Shown here: one piece after another, positions 51,657 through 59,653 of the stretch
Layout: every line of letters starts with the position of its first letter
How positions within the stretch are numbered: position 1 is the stretch's first letter
Assembly: GCA_007134215.1 (NCBI GenBank)
Contig: SLLG01000056.1
Location: forward strand, 1-64,000
Origin: Opitutales bacterium
GTDB lineage: Bacteria > Verrucomicrobiota > Verrucomicrobiia > Opitutales > Oceanipulchritudinaceae
Reading direction: 5' to 3'
DNA length: 64,000 bases
The notes under the pieces: generated by a model
Seen by the model: the letters and a program-made list of their open reading frames with translations, nothing else
The model's database searches: none
Told to the model about the DNA's origin: nothing
Position numbers and translations under genes: made by a program

Positions 51657-52325
51657 TCAAGAACTGTGACGGAAGGGGATGCGGATACGCACGCGGGTGT
51701 TGACGGCCTGTCCGTCTTTCTCACCCGGTTCGAAGCGCCAGCGGCGAACGGCCCGGATGGCCGGCTCGTCAAACCCTGGATTGGAGGAGGAGCGCACGCG
51801 GATATCGCGCGTGGTGCCGTCGGGGGTGACGATGAACTCAAGGACGACTTCGCCCGAAATGCGCGCGTTGCGCAGTTCCGGCGGGTAGGTGGGCTCGGGC
51901 TGGAAAGTGGGCCGCGGCGGGTGGGAGAGGTCGCCGATTTCGTAGATGATGTCATCCAGGCCGGCGCCGATCTGAAAGTCCGGGACGGTGAAGTCGCCCC
52001 CGGCGAGTCCAGTGACATCGGGATTGAGGGCGAGCTCCAACTGGTCGAGCGTCGGCGGTTCGCGCTGCTCTTCCACGTCGTCGATATCAGCGTCATCTTC
52101 GATGTCTTCCGGCGGCGGCGGTTCGGGCGGAACATCCGGCGGTTGGTAATCCACCAGTTCCACAGTCCGCGTGAGCCTCTCGCGCAAAGTGGTGATGTAT
52201 TGGCTGATCGGCAACAACAACATCACCACCAATGCAAAAATGAGTCCGGTCGTGATCGAAACGGGGTATTCTGACTTCAGGCCCGGGGGACCTCCTTCAT
52301 TTTCGTGCTTTTTCTTGCTCATCAC
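51657..52325 (-). CDS. TonB-family energy transducer
   Basis: 222 aa. A short cytoplasmic N-tail and one membrane anchor (about 21-42) are followed by a Pro/Glu/Asp-rich spacer (about 60-90) and the C-terminal TonB domain (about 140-220, TYPPELRNARISGEVVLEFIVTPDGTTRDIRV ... AIRAVRRWRFEPG). The spacer is short, as in TonB2-type proteins. It carries proton-motive energy to outer-membrane receptors. exbD lies 25 bp upstream. Confidence 0.9.
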   Translation of the reverse strand: MMSKKKHENEGGPPGLKSEYPVSITTGLIFALVVMLLLPISQYITTLRERLTRTVELVDYQPPDVPPEPPPPEDIEDDADIDDVEEQREPPTLDQLELALNPDVTGLAGGDFTVPDFQIGAGLDDIIYEIGDLSHPPRPTFQPEPTYPPELRNARISGEVVLEFIVTPDGTTRDIRVRSSSNPGFDEPAIRAVRRWRFEPGEKDGQAVNTRVRIRIPFRHSS

Positions 52326-52350
52326 TCTTCCTCCTGTGGGTAAGACGTCC

Positions 52351-52776
52351 CTAACGGCTTCTCTGTTCGTCCGTAGACAAACTGACGATTGAAGCCGGCG
52401 AGGCCAGCTTCGACTCGTCGATCACACGGATCACAATCCCGGAGGGCGCGCCGCGGTCGACTTGGATGATGATCGGCATGGCGGGGGTTTGCGAGGTGAG
52501 GCGGCGCACCACGCCGCGCACACCGACGATTCCGATGTCATCCCCCCCGTAGTAGACCTCCCCGCCCTCGGTAACGGCGAAGAGAATGCTCATGCGCTCG
52601 AGCTGGGCGGCGGTGAACGCGCGCTCGCGCTGCACTTCGACCCCCGGCTCTTCGACAAACACCGTCACGACGATAAAGAAGATGAGGAGGATGAACACCA
52701 TGTCGATGAGCGGCGAGATGTTGATGTCGCTCACCTCGGCGTCGTCGCGGCTGCTCAAAGATCCACGTTTGCTCAT
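52351..52776 (-). CDS. exbD: ExbD-type biopolymer transport protein
   Basis: 141 aa: an N-terminal helix with the proton-pathway Asp (ISPLIDMVFILLIFFIV) and a small periplasmic domain. It overlaps the exbB gene by 4 bp and precedes tonB. Together with exbB it forms the proton channel that energises TonB. Confidence 0.93.
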   Translation of the reverse strand: MSKRGSLSSRDDAEVSDINISPLIDMVFILLIFFIVVTVFVEEPGVEVQRERAFTAAQLERMSILFAVTEGGEVYYGGDDIGIVGVRGVVRRLTSQTPAMPIIIQVDRGAPSGIVIRVIDESKLASPASIVSLSTDEQRSR

Positions 52777-53471
52777 GATGCTTTCCTTTCTTCCCCGGCG
52801 TCCGCGTTGTACATCCGCTGCACGACAACCGACTCCAACTCGGCGAGGAACGCAATGTAGCGATTGCGCCCGCGCATCACGAGCGCGATGAGGATGTAGC
52901 CGGGAATGGCGATCATGAGGCCGGTCTGGGTCGTAATGAGGGCGATGCGAATGCCCTCGGCGACCAGCTCCACGGCGGTGCTCGCCGCCGAGGAGAGCAC
53001 GCGGAAGGTCGCGAGCATGCCGATGACGGTCCCGAGCAGCCCCATGAGCGGGGCGATGGTCACAAGGACACTCAGCACGGTGATACGGGAATTGACGGCG
53101 GGAATGATCCGCGCCCGCACCGCTTCGATCCGCATGAGCGCATCGGCGGTGAAGCTCCCGTCACCGACGACAAAGCGCACGACGTCGCCGAGATGGCCTT
53201 CGCCCTTCTCCGGATTGTCGAGCCACTTCTGCCAGACCTCGCGCGGCACTTTTTTCGCCTTCGTGCGACTGAGCCGCAGGTAGAGCGACATGGCCTGGAA
53301 GTAGATCGTGAGCGCGAGAAGGAAGAGCGGGATCATGAGCCATCCGCCGTCCCGCCACGTCTCCCACGTGAAGGCCGGGAAGTCGTCCCACGAGAGGTCC
53401 GTGTAGAGTTCCTGCGCGGCTTCCGCCGCGTCGGGAGGCACCTGGGCTAATATGGAAAGGAACGCGTCCAT
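52773..53471 (-). CDS. exbB: ExbB/MotA/TolQ-type proton channel protein
   Basis: 232 aa with three membrane segments: about 45-65, about 128-150 and about 172-200. The conserved ExbB core is VLVTIAPLMGLLGTVIGMLATFRV, with a second in ALITTQTGLMIAIPGYI. It is the short ExbB type. It lies 25 bp after the longer ExbB-like gene and is coupled to exbD. Confidence 0.93.
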   Translation of the reverse strand: MDAFLSILAQVPPDAAEAAQELYTDLSWDDFPAFTWETWRDGGWLMIPLFLLALTIYFQAMSLYLRLSRTKAKKVPREVWQKWLDNPEKGEGHLGDVVRFVVGDGSFTADALMRIEAVRARIIPAVNSRITVLSVLVTIAPLMGLLGTVIGMLATFRVLSSAASTAVELVAEGIRIALITTQTGLMIAIPGYILIALVMRGRNRYIAFLAELESVVVQRMYNADAGEERKAS

Positions 53472-53496
53472 GGGGTCAGCTCCGGGGAACGGGCTC

Positions 53497-54897
53497 TCAG
53501 GCGGCGTCCTTCTTGCTCAGGCGGATTTCTTCGATGCCGTTGATGAAGCCGACGGCGGTCTGCTCCATGCTCGCGACCACGCCTTTGGCCTTGCGGTTGA
53601 GGAGGGCGTGAACGATGAGCGTCGGAATAGCGATCATGAGCCCCCACTTCGTCGTGATAAGCGCCTCGGAGATACCGGCGGCGAAGTTACGCGCGTCGCC
53701 CGTGCCCACGATTGTGATGAGCTTGAAGGTGCGGATCATGCCCGTGACCGTCCCGAGAAGACCGAGGAGCGGGGCGGTCGCCGCCGTCACCGCGATGATG
53801 GCGAGGAAACGCTCCAGCTTCGGCTGGGTGTTGATGATCTTTTCGTAGAGGATCTCCTCGACGACTTCCTTGTTCTCGCCGGAGTTCTCGACCGCCGCAG
53901 TGAGCATGTCGCCGACCGGACCGCCGACCGATTTCGCGTGGGCGAGGGCCTTATCCTTGTCGCCCTCGCGGATGTGGCCGAGGATCGTCCGCAGGTCGCG
54001 CTCCTTGGCAGACTTCACGGAGAAGAGTTCAAAGGCCTTGAAAATGGCGATGATTGTCGCGACGAAAAGGAGCGTGAGGATCGGCACCATAACCGGGCCG
54101 CCGGTGCGGATTTCCTCGGCCAGCGTCAACGTATGTTCCTCCGCTTCCCATGCCTCGCCGTCGGTCGTGTCGACGGGCAGGTCGCCCTCGCCCGTCTCGA
54201 TGACGCGCGCGATGCCGGCGCGGTACTGCGGTAGCAGGTAGATGTCGGCGCGGTTATTGTGTGTGCCGCGCGAGATACCGACGAGTTCACCGTCGTCCGA
54301 CTGGAAATACGAATTCGGCCCCACGACGACGAAGGTGCCTTCGCGAATGGCGCCGCGTGCGATGGACGCTTCGCCCTCGAAACGCATGCCCCCGATGGAG
54401 TCGGCGAGGCGTTGCACGGCGACATTGAGCAGCTCAAGCTGGCGCTCGAAAATCTCCGAGTCGTCCATCGGATCATCCGTGTCGAGCAGTTCCAGCGTGC
54501 GCCGAACCTTTTCGCGGTAGAGCGGGATCTGGGATTCGTCGATGTTGTTCTCGAAGCGGCGGAAGTAGTCGTTGAGAAGCGTCGACTTGATGTAATTGTT
54601 GTTCTCCTGGATGTCGCGCAGGCGCTGCTGCAACTGGCTGACCTCGAGGTCGACGCTCTGGCGGATGCGGGCGGCGTCGGAGACTTCGGCGCGCAGACGC
54701 ACGACCTCGTCCTCGAGCACATCGAGTTCGGCCGCGAGGGAAGGCCTGTTCTCCGCGATCTCCTCGTTGAGCGCTTCCAACTGCTGCTGGGCGCGCTCGA
54801 GGCGCTCCTGAGCCTGCCGCACGGCGGAATCAAAATCCTGGGCCGCGAGAACACCCGCGCCGAGGACAAAAGAAAGGGTTAGAAAAAGTTTCTTCAT
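53497..54897 (-). CDS. TtpC-like long ExbB homolog with periplasmic coiled coil
   Basis: 466 aa. A signal peptide is followed by a ~110-aa coiled coil (DFDSAVRQAQERLERAQQQLEALNEEIAENRP ...) and a beta-rich region. The MotA/ExbB domain comes last (about 270-455: GPVMVPILTLLFVATIIAIFKAFE, TAATAPLLGLLGTVTGMIRTFK, ALITTKWGLMIAIPTLIVHALL). Such long homologs (TtpC) accompany TonB2 systems in Vibrio and are needed for TonB2 function there. It precedes exbB in the same transcript. Confidence 0.88.
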   Translation of the reverse strand: MKKLFLTLSFVLGAGVLAAQDFDSAVRQAQERLERAQQQLEALNEEIAENRPSLAAELDVLEDEVVRLRAEVSDAARIRQSVDLEVSQLQQRLRDIQENNNYIKSTLLNDYFRRFENNIDESQIPLYREKVRRTLELLDTDDPMDDSEIFERQLELLNVAVQRLADSIGGMRFEGEASIARGAIREGTFVVVGPNSYFQSDDGELVGISRGTHNNRADIYLLPQYRAGIARVIETGEGDLPVDTTDGEAWEAEEHTLTLAEEIRTGGPVMVPILTLLFVATIIAIFKAFELFSVKSAKERDLRTILGHIREGDKDKALAHAKSVGGPVGDMLTAAVENSGENKEVVEEILYEKIINTQPKLERFLAIIAVTAATAPLLGLLGTVTGMIRTFKLITIVGTGDARNFAAGISEALITTKWGLMIAIPTLIVHALLNRKAKGVVASMEQTAVGFINGIEEIRLSKKDAA

Positions 54898-54927
54898 TGT
54901 CGTGGAAAAGCTGAAAGTTTGCAGCGG

Positions 54928-55710
54928 TCAGTCGCCGATGGTGACCTCGGTGATGCGGATAGGGAGCCTCACGGCCTGCGCCGGTTTGACACGGCCCGCG
55001 TAAAATTCGACGGCCCGGCGCACGGAGTCGACAAGCGCGGGTTGCTCCGTCCACGCCCACCCGCCGTCGGCGGGCACGCCGTAGCCGGCGACGTTGCCCT
55101 CGCGGTCGACGTAGTAGGCGAAGGCAAGCCCCATGTAGATCACGTCGACGCTGACAATCTCGCCGTTGTCGAGGCGGCGCTCGTCCACATCGACGGTGAA
55201 GAGGGAGTTGAAGCGGTCCGCCTCGTTCAAAAGGCCGACCACGATCGCCATGCGGTCGGAGGCCTGCTGCGAACGCCCGAGCTGCCCTATGAGCCGCTCG
55301 GTGCGGGTGCGCAGCGGTCGCGGAAAATACTGGGCGATTTCGCGCATCCTCGCTTCGAGGCCCGGCAGCGCCTCCTGGATGGAGCGGTTGGCCGCGCGCA
55401 CTGCGTCGATATCCTCGCGGATCGCGGCAATCCGCCGCTCCGCCTCGGTCGTGCGCGCCTCCGTCTCTTCAATGCGCAGGCGCAGGTCGTCACGCTCCGA
55501 GCGGAAGAGGTCGATCCGGCGCTGCGCCGTCTCCTGGTAGATTTGCCAATCACGCCGCGTCTCCGAGAGCGTCGTGCGCACGCGCACCATCTGCTCGATC
55601 GTTGTGCGCGTGCCTTCAATGCGTTCCCGGACCTGCTCCGGATTCTGGGCGGAGGCCATGCCGGGCGCCGCGAAGGCGACCGCGAGGCCGAGGAGTAATC
55701 GTCTTTTCAT
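54928..55710 (-). CDS. DUF3450 periplasmic coiled-coil protein
   Basis: 260 aa from the ATG at 55710, with a signal peptide (1 to about 22). Long helices (about 25-130, EQVRERIEGTRTTIEQMVRVRTTLSETRRDW ...) are followed by a compact C-domain (FNSLFTVDVDERRLDNGEIVSVDVIYMGLAFAYYVDREGNVAGYG). The family is found at the head of TonB2-type operons, as here. First gene of the six-gene operon; function not known in detail. Confidence 0.85.
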   Translation of the reverse strand: MKRRLLLGLAVAFAAPGMASAQNPEQVRERIEGTRTTIEQMVRVRTTLSETRRDWQIYQETAQRRIDLFRSERDDLRLRIEETEARTTEAERRIAAIREDIDAVRAANRSIQEALPGLEARMREIAQYFPRPLRTRTERLIGQLGRSQQASDRMAIVVGLLNEADRFNSLFTVDVDERRLDNGEIVSVDVIYMGLAFAYYVDREGNVAGYGVPADGGWAWTEQPALVDSVRRAVEFYAGRVKPAQAVRLPIRITEVTIGD

Positions 55711-56191
55711 GTGAATCGTTATGATGGATTTATGAAGTAAACTGAGGTGGCTTAAAATACCGCTTTGCATGATACGCACCGAATGGATGCAGTGTTTCGC
55801 GGGGTGCTGCACGGTAGCGGGCATCGTAGTCTCTGAACCGTGACAATCACCTTCGGCCAAGTCAAAGTCAATGACTCAAACACACCACTACTGTGTCCAT
55901 TGTCTCAACGCCCGGCGGAGAGTCATGTCAAACAAAGATTCCCACATTGCGCCATGGCGGTACCAATTCGCGACCCGCCAGACCGCGGGGACCTGCGGCG
56001 GTCGCCGCGGCGCGGGAGCGGTGCCCGAACAAACCGCACCGGGGGCGAAGCAACGGGTATGCGGAAAATTCCATTGCTTCCTCCGATCATAAAGGACCGG
56101 GAATCGTTCAAATAATCATCTGCGGCGGAAAGAGGCGCCGTACGCGGCGCACGCTCGCCCCGGCACAACGAAAATTTTCCGGAATTCGCTC
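55711..56191. other. non-coding region between the TonB-type operon and lexA (about 480 bp)
   Basis: Divergent regulatory region. The 150 bp next to the DUF3450 start are richer in A and T and probably hold its promoter, though no clean -35/-10 pair stands out. The middle (about 55900-56110) has overlapping weak ORFs without coding character. No repeat or RNA motif is recognised. Confidence 0.5.
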
Positions 56192-56229
56192 TTGACGGTG
56201 AACGCGCGAGCACCTAAACATTTGCTTAG
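56192..56229 (+). promoter_or_regulatory. lexA promoter with candidate LexA operator
   Basis: -35 TTGACG (56192-56197), a spacer of exactly 17, and -10 TAAACA (56215-56220). A 16-bp palindrome CTAAACA-TT-TGCTTAG (56214-56229, one mismatch) covers the -10 box and ends one base before the ATG at 56231. Transcription should start about four bases before the ATG, so the mRNA would be nearly leaderless; no ribosome-binding site is visible. The location suits LexA autorepression, but the operator is inferred. Confidence 0.6.
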
Positions 56230-56230
56230 C

Positions 56231-56866
56231 ATGAAAGATCTGACCGTCCGCCAGCAGGAAGTTCTCGGGTATTTGCAGTTGCACATGCGCGAGCAGGGCA
56301 CATGGCCCAGTTTCCGTGAAATCGAGCAGCACTTCGGTTTCCGCAGCACGAATGCCGTCATGGGCCACATTCGCGCCCTCGAACGCAAGGGCTACATCAG
56401 CCGGATCCCCGGCCAGGCGCGCACCTACCGCATCAACCTCGACTTGAACGACGACAGCCCGCCAAATGAAGCGCTCGACGTGCTCGAAATCCCGATCTAC
56501 GGGCACATCGCGGCGGGTTACCCCGACGGCGTGGAGACCTCCGGCGAGATCGGTCGTCTGCAGATCGACGTGGAGTCCGCCGGCGTCCGCCGCTCCCGCC
56601 GCAGCTTCGGACTGAAGGTTCGCGGCGAGAGCATGGTCGACGCCGGGATATTTGATGGCGACACCGTCATCGTCGAACAGAGCCCCCCGCGCGACGGCGA
56701 CATCGTCGCCGCCCTTATCGACGGGGAAACGACGCTCAAGCGATTCGTCAACAAACCGGGCGAACCTCCGTACCTTAAAGCGGAAAACCGCCGCTACCCC
56801 ACCCTCCATCCTGTCGCCGAACTCGTCGTGCAGGGTGTCGCCAAAGCTGTTGTGCGCCACTTGTAA
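56231..56866 (+). CDS. lexA: SOS repressor LexA
   Basis: 211 aa. An N-terminal winged helix-turn-helix (LTVRQQEVLGYLQ ... PSFREIEQHFGFRSTNAVMGHIRALERKGYI) is followed by the S24 peptidase domain. The self-cleavage bond is A95-G96 (HIAAGYPDG), the catalytic Ser is S134 in GESMVDAGI, and the Lys is K170 in TTLKRF. The recognition helix FGFRSTNAVMGHIRAL is normal in shape, but the binding motif varies between phyla. Confidence 0.96.
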   Translation: MKDLTVRQQEVLGYLQLHMREQGTWPSFREIEQHFGFRSTNAVMGHIRALERKGYISRIPGQARTYRINLDLNDDSPPNEALDVLEIPIYGHIAAGYPDGVETSGEIGRLQIDVESAGVRRSRRSFGLKVRGESMVDAGIFDGDTVIVEQSPPRDGDIVAALIDGETTLKRFVNKPGEPPYLKAENRRYPTLHPVAELVVQGVAKAVVRHL

Positions 56867-56882
56867 TCGTGGCAGGCGACCC

Positions 56883-57356
56883 ATGGGCACCGACCGGAAG
56901 CCCCCGACCGGTACTGCGGCGCGTGAGCCCCGCACTGCGGAGGAATGGGAGGCTTATTACTCCGCGCGTTGGCAATGGCTGCGCTCGCCGCTCGGACAGC
57001 CGCGCGGGAGCGAACGCGACGAGCACGAAGGCTCTGCCGTTCACCGGGCTGTCTTCGATTCGTCCGGCGCAGTTCTCGCACTCGGCCGGCTGCATCCCGT
57101 CGACGGTGGCGGCGCCCGCATCCGCTATGTTGCCTGCGACCCCGCCCACCGAAGACTCGGCCATGCGCGGACCGTCATGAGCGCGCTCGAAGACGCCGCC
57201 CGCCGGCTCGGGGTGCACCGGATCCACCTCGATGCGCGCCGCGATGCCGTCTCGTTTTACCTCCGTCTCGGCTACCGCGCCACCGGCCTGGCTCCCACGC
57301 TCTACGGCAAAATCGCGCAGAAAATGATGGAGAAACAAATCGTCCCTCCCGCATAG
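56883..57356 (+). CDS. GNAT-family N-acetyltransferase
   Basis: 157 aa, 16 bp after lexA. The acetyl-CoA loop is VACDPAHRRLGHARTVMSALEDAARRLG (R/Q-x-x-G/A type), then FYLRLGYRATG near the end. It fits the ElaA-like or small-molecule GNATs. The substrate is unknown. It probably shares the lexA transcript. Confidence 0.88.
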   Translation: MGTDRKPPTGTAAREPRTAEEWEAYYSARWQWLRSPLGQPRGSERDEHEGSAVHRAVFDSSGAVLALGRLHPVDGGGARIRYVACDPAHRRLGHARTVMSALEDAARRLGVHRIHLDARRDAVSFYLRLGYRATGLAPTLYGKIAQKMMEKQIVPPA

Positions 57357-57416
57357 CGCGGCTCTTGCCGCCTTTCCCGTTGCAAAGGCAGGGCATGCGC
57401 GTACGTTGCGCACAAT

Positions 57417-58208
57417 ATGTCTGGCACCCTCGGCACAGAACCTCTGCGCATCGCCGGCCGTGAGTTTCCCTCGCGGCTGCTCATCGGTACGGGAAAATTC
57501 GCCTCCAACGAGATCATGCGCGACGCCTGCGCGGCAAGCGGAAGCGGTCTGGTGACCGTCGCGCTCAAACGCGCCAGCCTGCGCGGCGAAGATCCGTTCG
57601 CAGACATCCTCAATTTCCTCGACCCGGAGCGCTATCTCGTGCTGGCCAACACCGCCGGAGCGATGGACGCCGACGAAGCCGTGCGGATCGCGCGGCTCGC
57701 CGCCGCCGCCGGTCTGCCCAAGTGGATCAAACTCGAAATCCACCCCGACCCCAACTACCTCCTCCCGGATCCGATCGAGACCCTCAAGGCCGCCGAGATT
57801 CTGGTCGACGAGGGCTTCACCGTGCTTCCCTACATCAACGCGGACCCCGTTCTCGCCGCCCGCCTCCAGGATGTCGGCTGCGCGACTGTCATGCCCCTCG
57901 GCTCGCCCATCGGCTCCAACCGCGGACTCGAAACCGAAGCACAGATCCGCATCATTATTGAGCAGGCGCGTGTGCCCGTCGTCGTCGACGCCGGCATCGG
58001 CGCTCCCAGCCACGCCGCCGCCGCCATGGAGTTGGGGGCCGACGCCGTCCTCGTCAACACCGCCATAGCCGTCGCGTCCGATCCGGTGCGCATGGCACGC
58101 GCCTTCGCTCTCGCTGTCGAAAGCGGGCGCGCCGCCTACGAAACTGGTCTCGCCGGCACGGCGGACCAAGCGGTCGCCACCTCCCCCCTCACGTCCTTTC
58201 TCGGCTAA
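57417..58208 (+). CDS. thiG: thiazole synthase ThiG
   Basis: Forms the thiazole ring of thiamine from DXP, dehydroglycine and ThiS thiocarboxylate. 263 aa TIM barrel: [12 protein letters not shown], then VTVALKRA with the Schiff-base Lys, LPNT-like [29 protein letters not shown], and [31 protein letters not shown]. It heads the thiG-thiH-thiS group. Confidence 0.96.
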   Translation: MSGTLGTEPLRIAGREFPSRLLIGTGKFASNEIMRDACAASGSGLVTVALKRASLRGEDPFADILNFLDPERYLVLANTAGAMDADEAVRIARLAAAAGLPKWIKLEIHPDPNYLLPDPIETLKAAEILVDEGFTVLPYINADPVLAARLQDVGCATVMPLGSPIGSNRGLETEAQIRIIIEQARVPVVVDAGIGAPSHAAAAMELGADAVLVNTAIAVASDPVRMARAFALAVESGRAAYETGLAGTADQAVATSPLTSFLG

Positions 58209-58232
58209 CGCCGCGCTTGCGGCCCTATACCC

Positions 58233-59393
58233 ATGGGATTTTCCGAAATCTATTCGCAACTGCCTGTCGAGGCGCTCGTCCGGCAATCCGAAGACACTTC
58301 GGCGGCCACCGTCGACGACGTTCTCGCGCGCGGCTCTGCGCGGAACCTGCGCGAGTTCGCCGCACTAATTTCGCCCGCCGCGCAGGACCGCCTTGAAGCC
58401 CTCGCGGCGCGCTCCCAGTCCGTCACCCAACGGCATTTCGGGAAGGTCATCCGACTTTTCGCGCCTATCTACCTCTCCAACGAGTGCGTGAATATCTGCA
58501 CCTACTGCGGCTTTTCCCGCAACAATCCGATACCGCGCATCACCCTGCCCGTAGAGCAGGTTGTCGAGGAAGTCGGCAAACTCGCGCGGCAGGGATTCCG
58601 CTCCATCCTCGTCGTCGCGGGCGAACACCCGAAGTATGTTTCCAATGGATACGTGGAGGAAGTCGTCCGCCGTTGCCTTGACACCGTTCCCGGCATCGCC
58701 CTCGAACTCGGGCCGCTCGAGACCGCCACGTACCGTCCCATGGTCGCGGCAGGGTGTGAATCCCTCGTCGTGTATCAGGAAACCTATCACAAGCCGACTT
58801 ACACCGCACTCCACACCGCCGGACCGAAGAAGAACTATGAGTGGCGCATGGACACGCCCGAGCGGGCCTACGCGGCGGGATTCCGCCGCCTCGGCATCGG
58901 CGCGCTCTTCGGCCTGCACGACTGGCGCTACGAGGCCCTCTCTGTCGCCGCCCACGCGCGGCACCTCCTCCAGCACTGCTGGAAAGCGCAGATCTCCATC
59001 AGCATTCCGCGCATGCGCCCCGCCGCGGGCGGCTTCCAGCCGGATCCGCAATACTTTATGAACGACCGCGCCCTCGTGCAACTGATCGCCGCTTTCCGGC
59101 TGCTGCTCCCGCACGCGGGTATTGTCCTCTCCACCCGCGAACACCCTACCCTGCGCAACGGTCTCGTGCGCCTCGGCGTCACCCACATGAGCGCGGGCGC
59201 CTCCACCGAGCCCGGCGGGTACAGCTCGTTCGACGAAACAACGTGGACACAGACCAAGGCCGACCAGCCCGGCGAGCAGTTCCACATCGCCGACGAGCGC
59301 AGTCCCGCCACCATCGCCGAAATGATCCGCGCCCAAGGCTACGAACCGGTCTGGAAAGACTTCGATCAATCCCTCGTCTCCGGCAAAGCCTGA
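58233..59393 (+). CDS. thiH: 2-iminoacetate (dehydroglycine) synthase ThiH
   Basis: Radical-SAM tyrosine lyase that supplies dehydroglycine to ThiG, the oxygen-sensitive alternative to ThiO. 386 aa. Cluster motif C85-VNI-C89-TY-C92 (CVNICTYCGFSRNN); YQETYHKPTY and SISIPRMRPA are typical of ThiH. Having thiH suggests tolerance of anoxic conditions, in line with the anaerobic-type sulfatase maturase. Confidence 0.96.
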   Translation: MGFSEIYSQLPVEALVRQSEDTSAATVDDVLARGSARNLREFAALISPAAQDRLEALAARSQSVTQRHFGKVIRLFAPIYLSNECVNICTYCGFSRNNPIPRITLPVEQVVEEVGKLARQGFRSILVVAGEHPKYVSNGYVEEVVRRCLDTVPGIALELGPLETATYRPMVAAGCESLVVYQETYHKPTYTALHTAGPKKNYEWRMDTPERAYAAGFRRLGIGALFGLHDWRYEALSVAAHARHLLQHCWKAQISISIPRMRPAAGGFQPDPQYFMNDRALVQLIAAFRLLLPHAGIVLSTREHPTLRNGLVRLGVTHMSAGASTEPGGYSSFDETTWTQTKADQPGEQFHIADERSPATIAEMIRAQGYEPVWKDFDQSLVSGKA

Positions 59394-59408
59394 CCCCGCC
59401 GACCGACC

Positions 59409-59624
59409 ATGACCGAAACAACCGCCACCGTCCACGCCAACGGCGAACCGTTTGTCATCGCCGAAGGCACCCCGCTCGACCGCTTCGTCGAAAGCCAGGG
59501 GCTCCTGCCCGCGCACGTTGTCGTCGAGCACAACGGCCGCGCCCTTCCGCGCGGGGCCATCGGCGAAACCGTCCTGAAAGACGGCGACCGCCTCGAAATC
59601 CTGCGCATTGTCGCCGGTGGCTGA
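59409..59624 (+). CDS. thiS: sulfur-carrier protein ThiS
   Basis: 71-aa ubiquitin-fold carrier with the C-terminal Gly-Gly (RIVAGG) that is adenylated and converted to thiocarboxylate. It lies 15 bp after thiH. The thiF needed for activation is not in the window. Confidence 0.93.
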   Translation: MTETTATVHANGEPFVIAEGTPLDRFVESQGLLPAHVVVEHNGRALPRGAIGETVLKDGDRLEILRIVAGG

Positions 59625-59653
59625 ACCGCGCCCGCCGTCAACCCGATCAGCCC

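Noticed and set aside
55871-56092. Small ORF upstream of lexA with paired cysteines
   Set aside because: It overlaps two other equally open frames, has no ribosome-binding site and no coding-like codon use; treated as non-coding.
57357-57416. TPP riboswitch before thiG
   Set aside because: Only 60 bp separate the GNAT gene and thiG, too short for the element, and no conserved blocks are seen.
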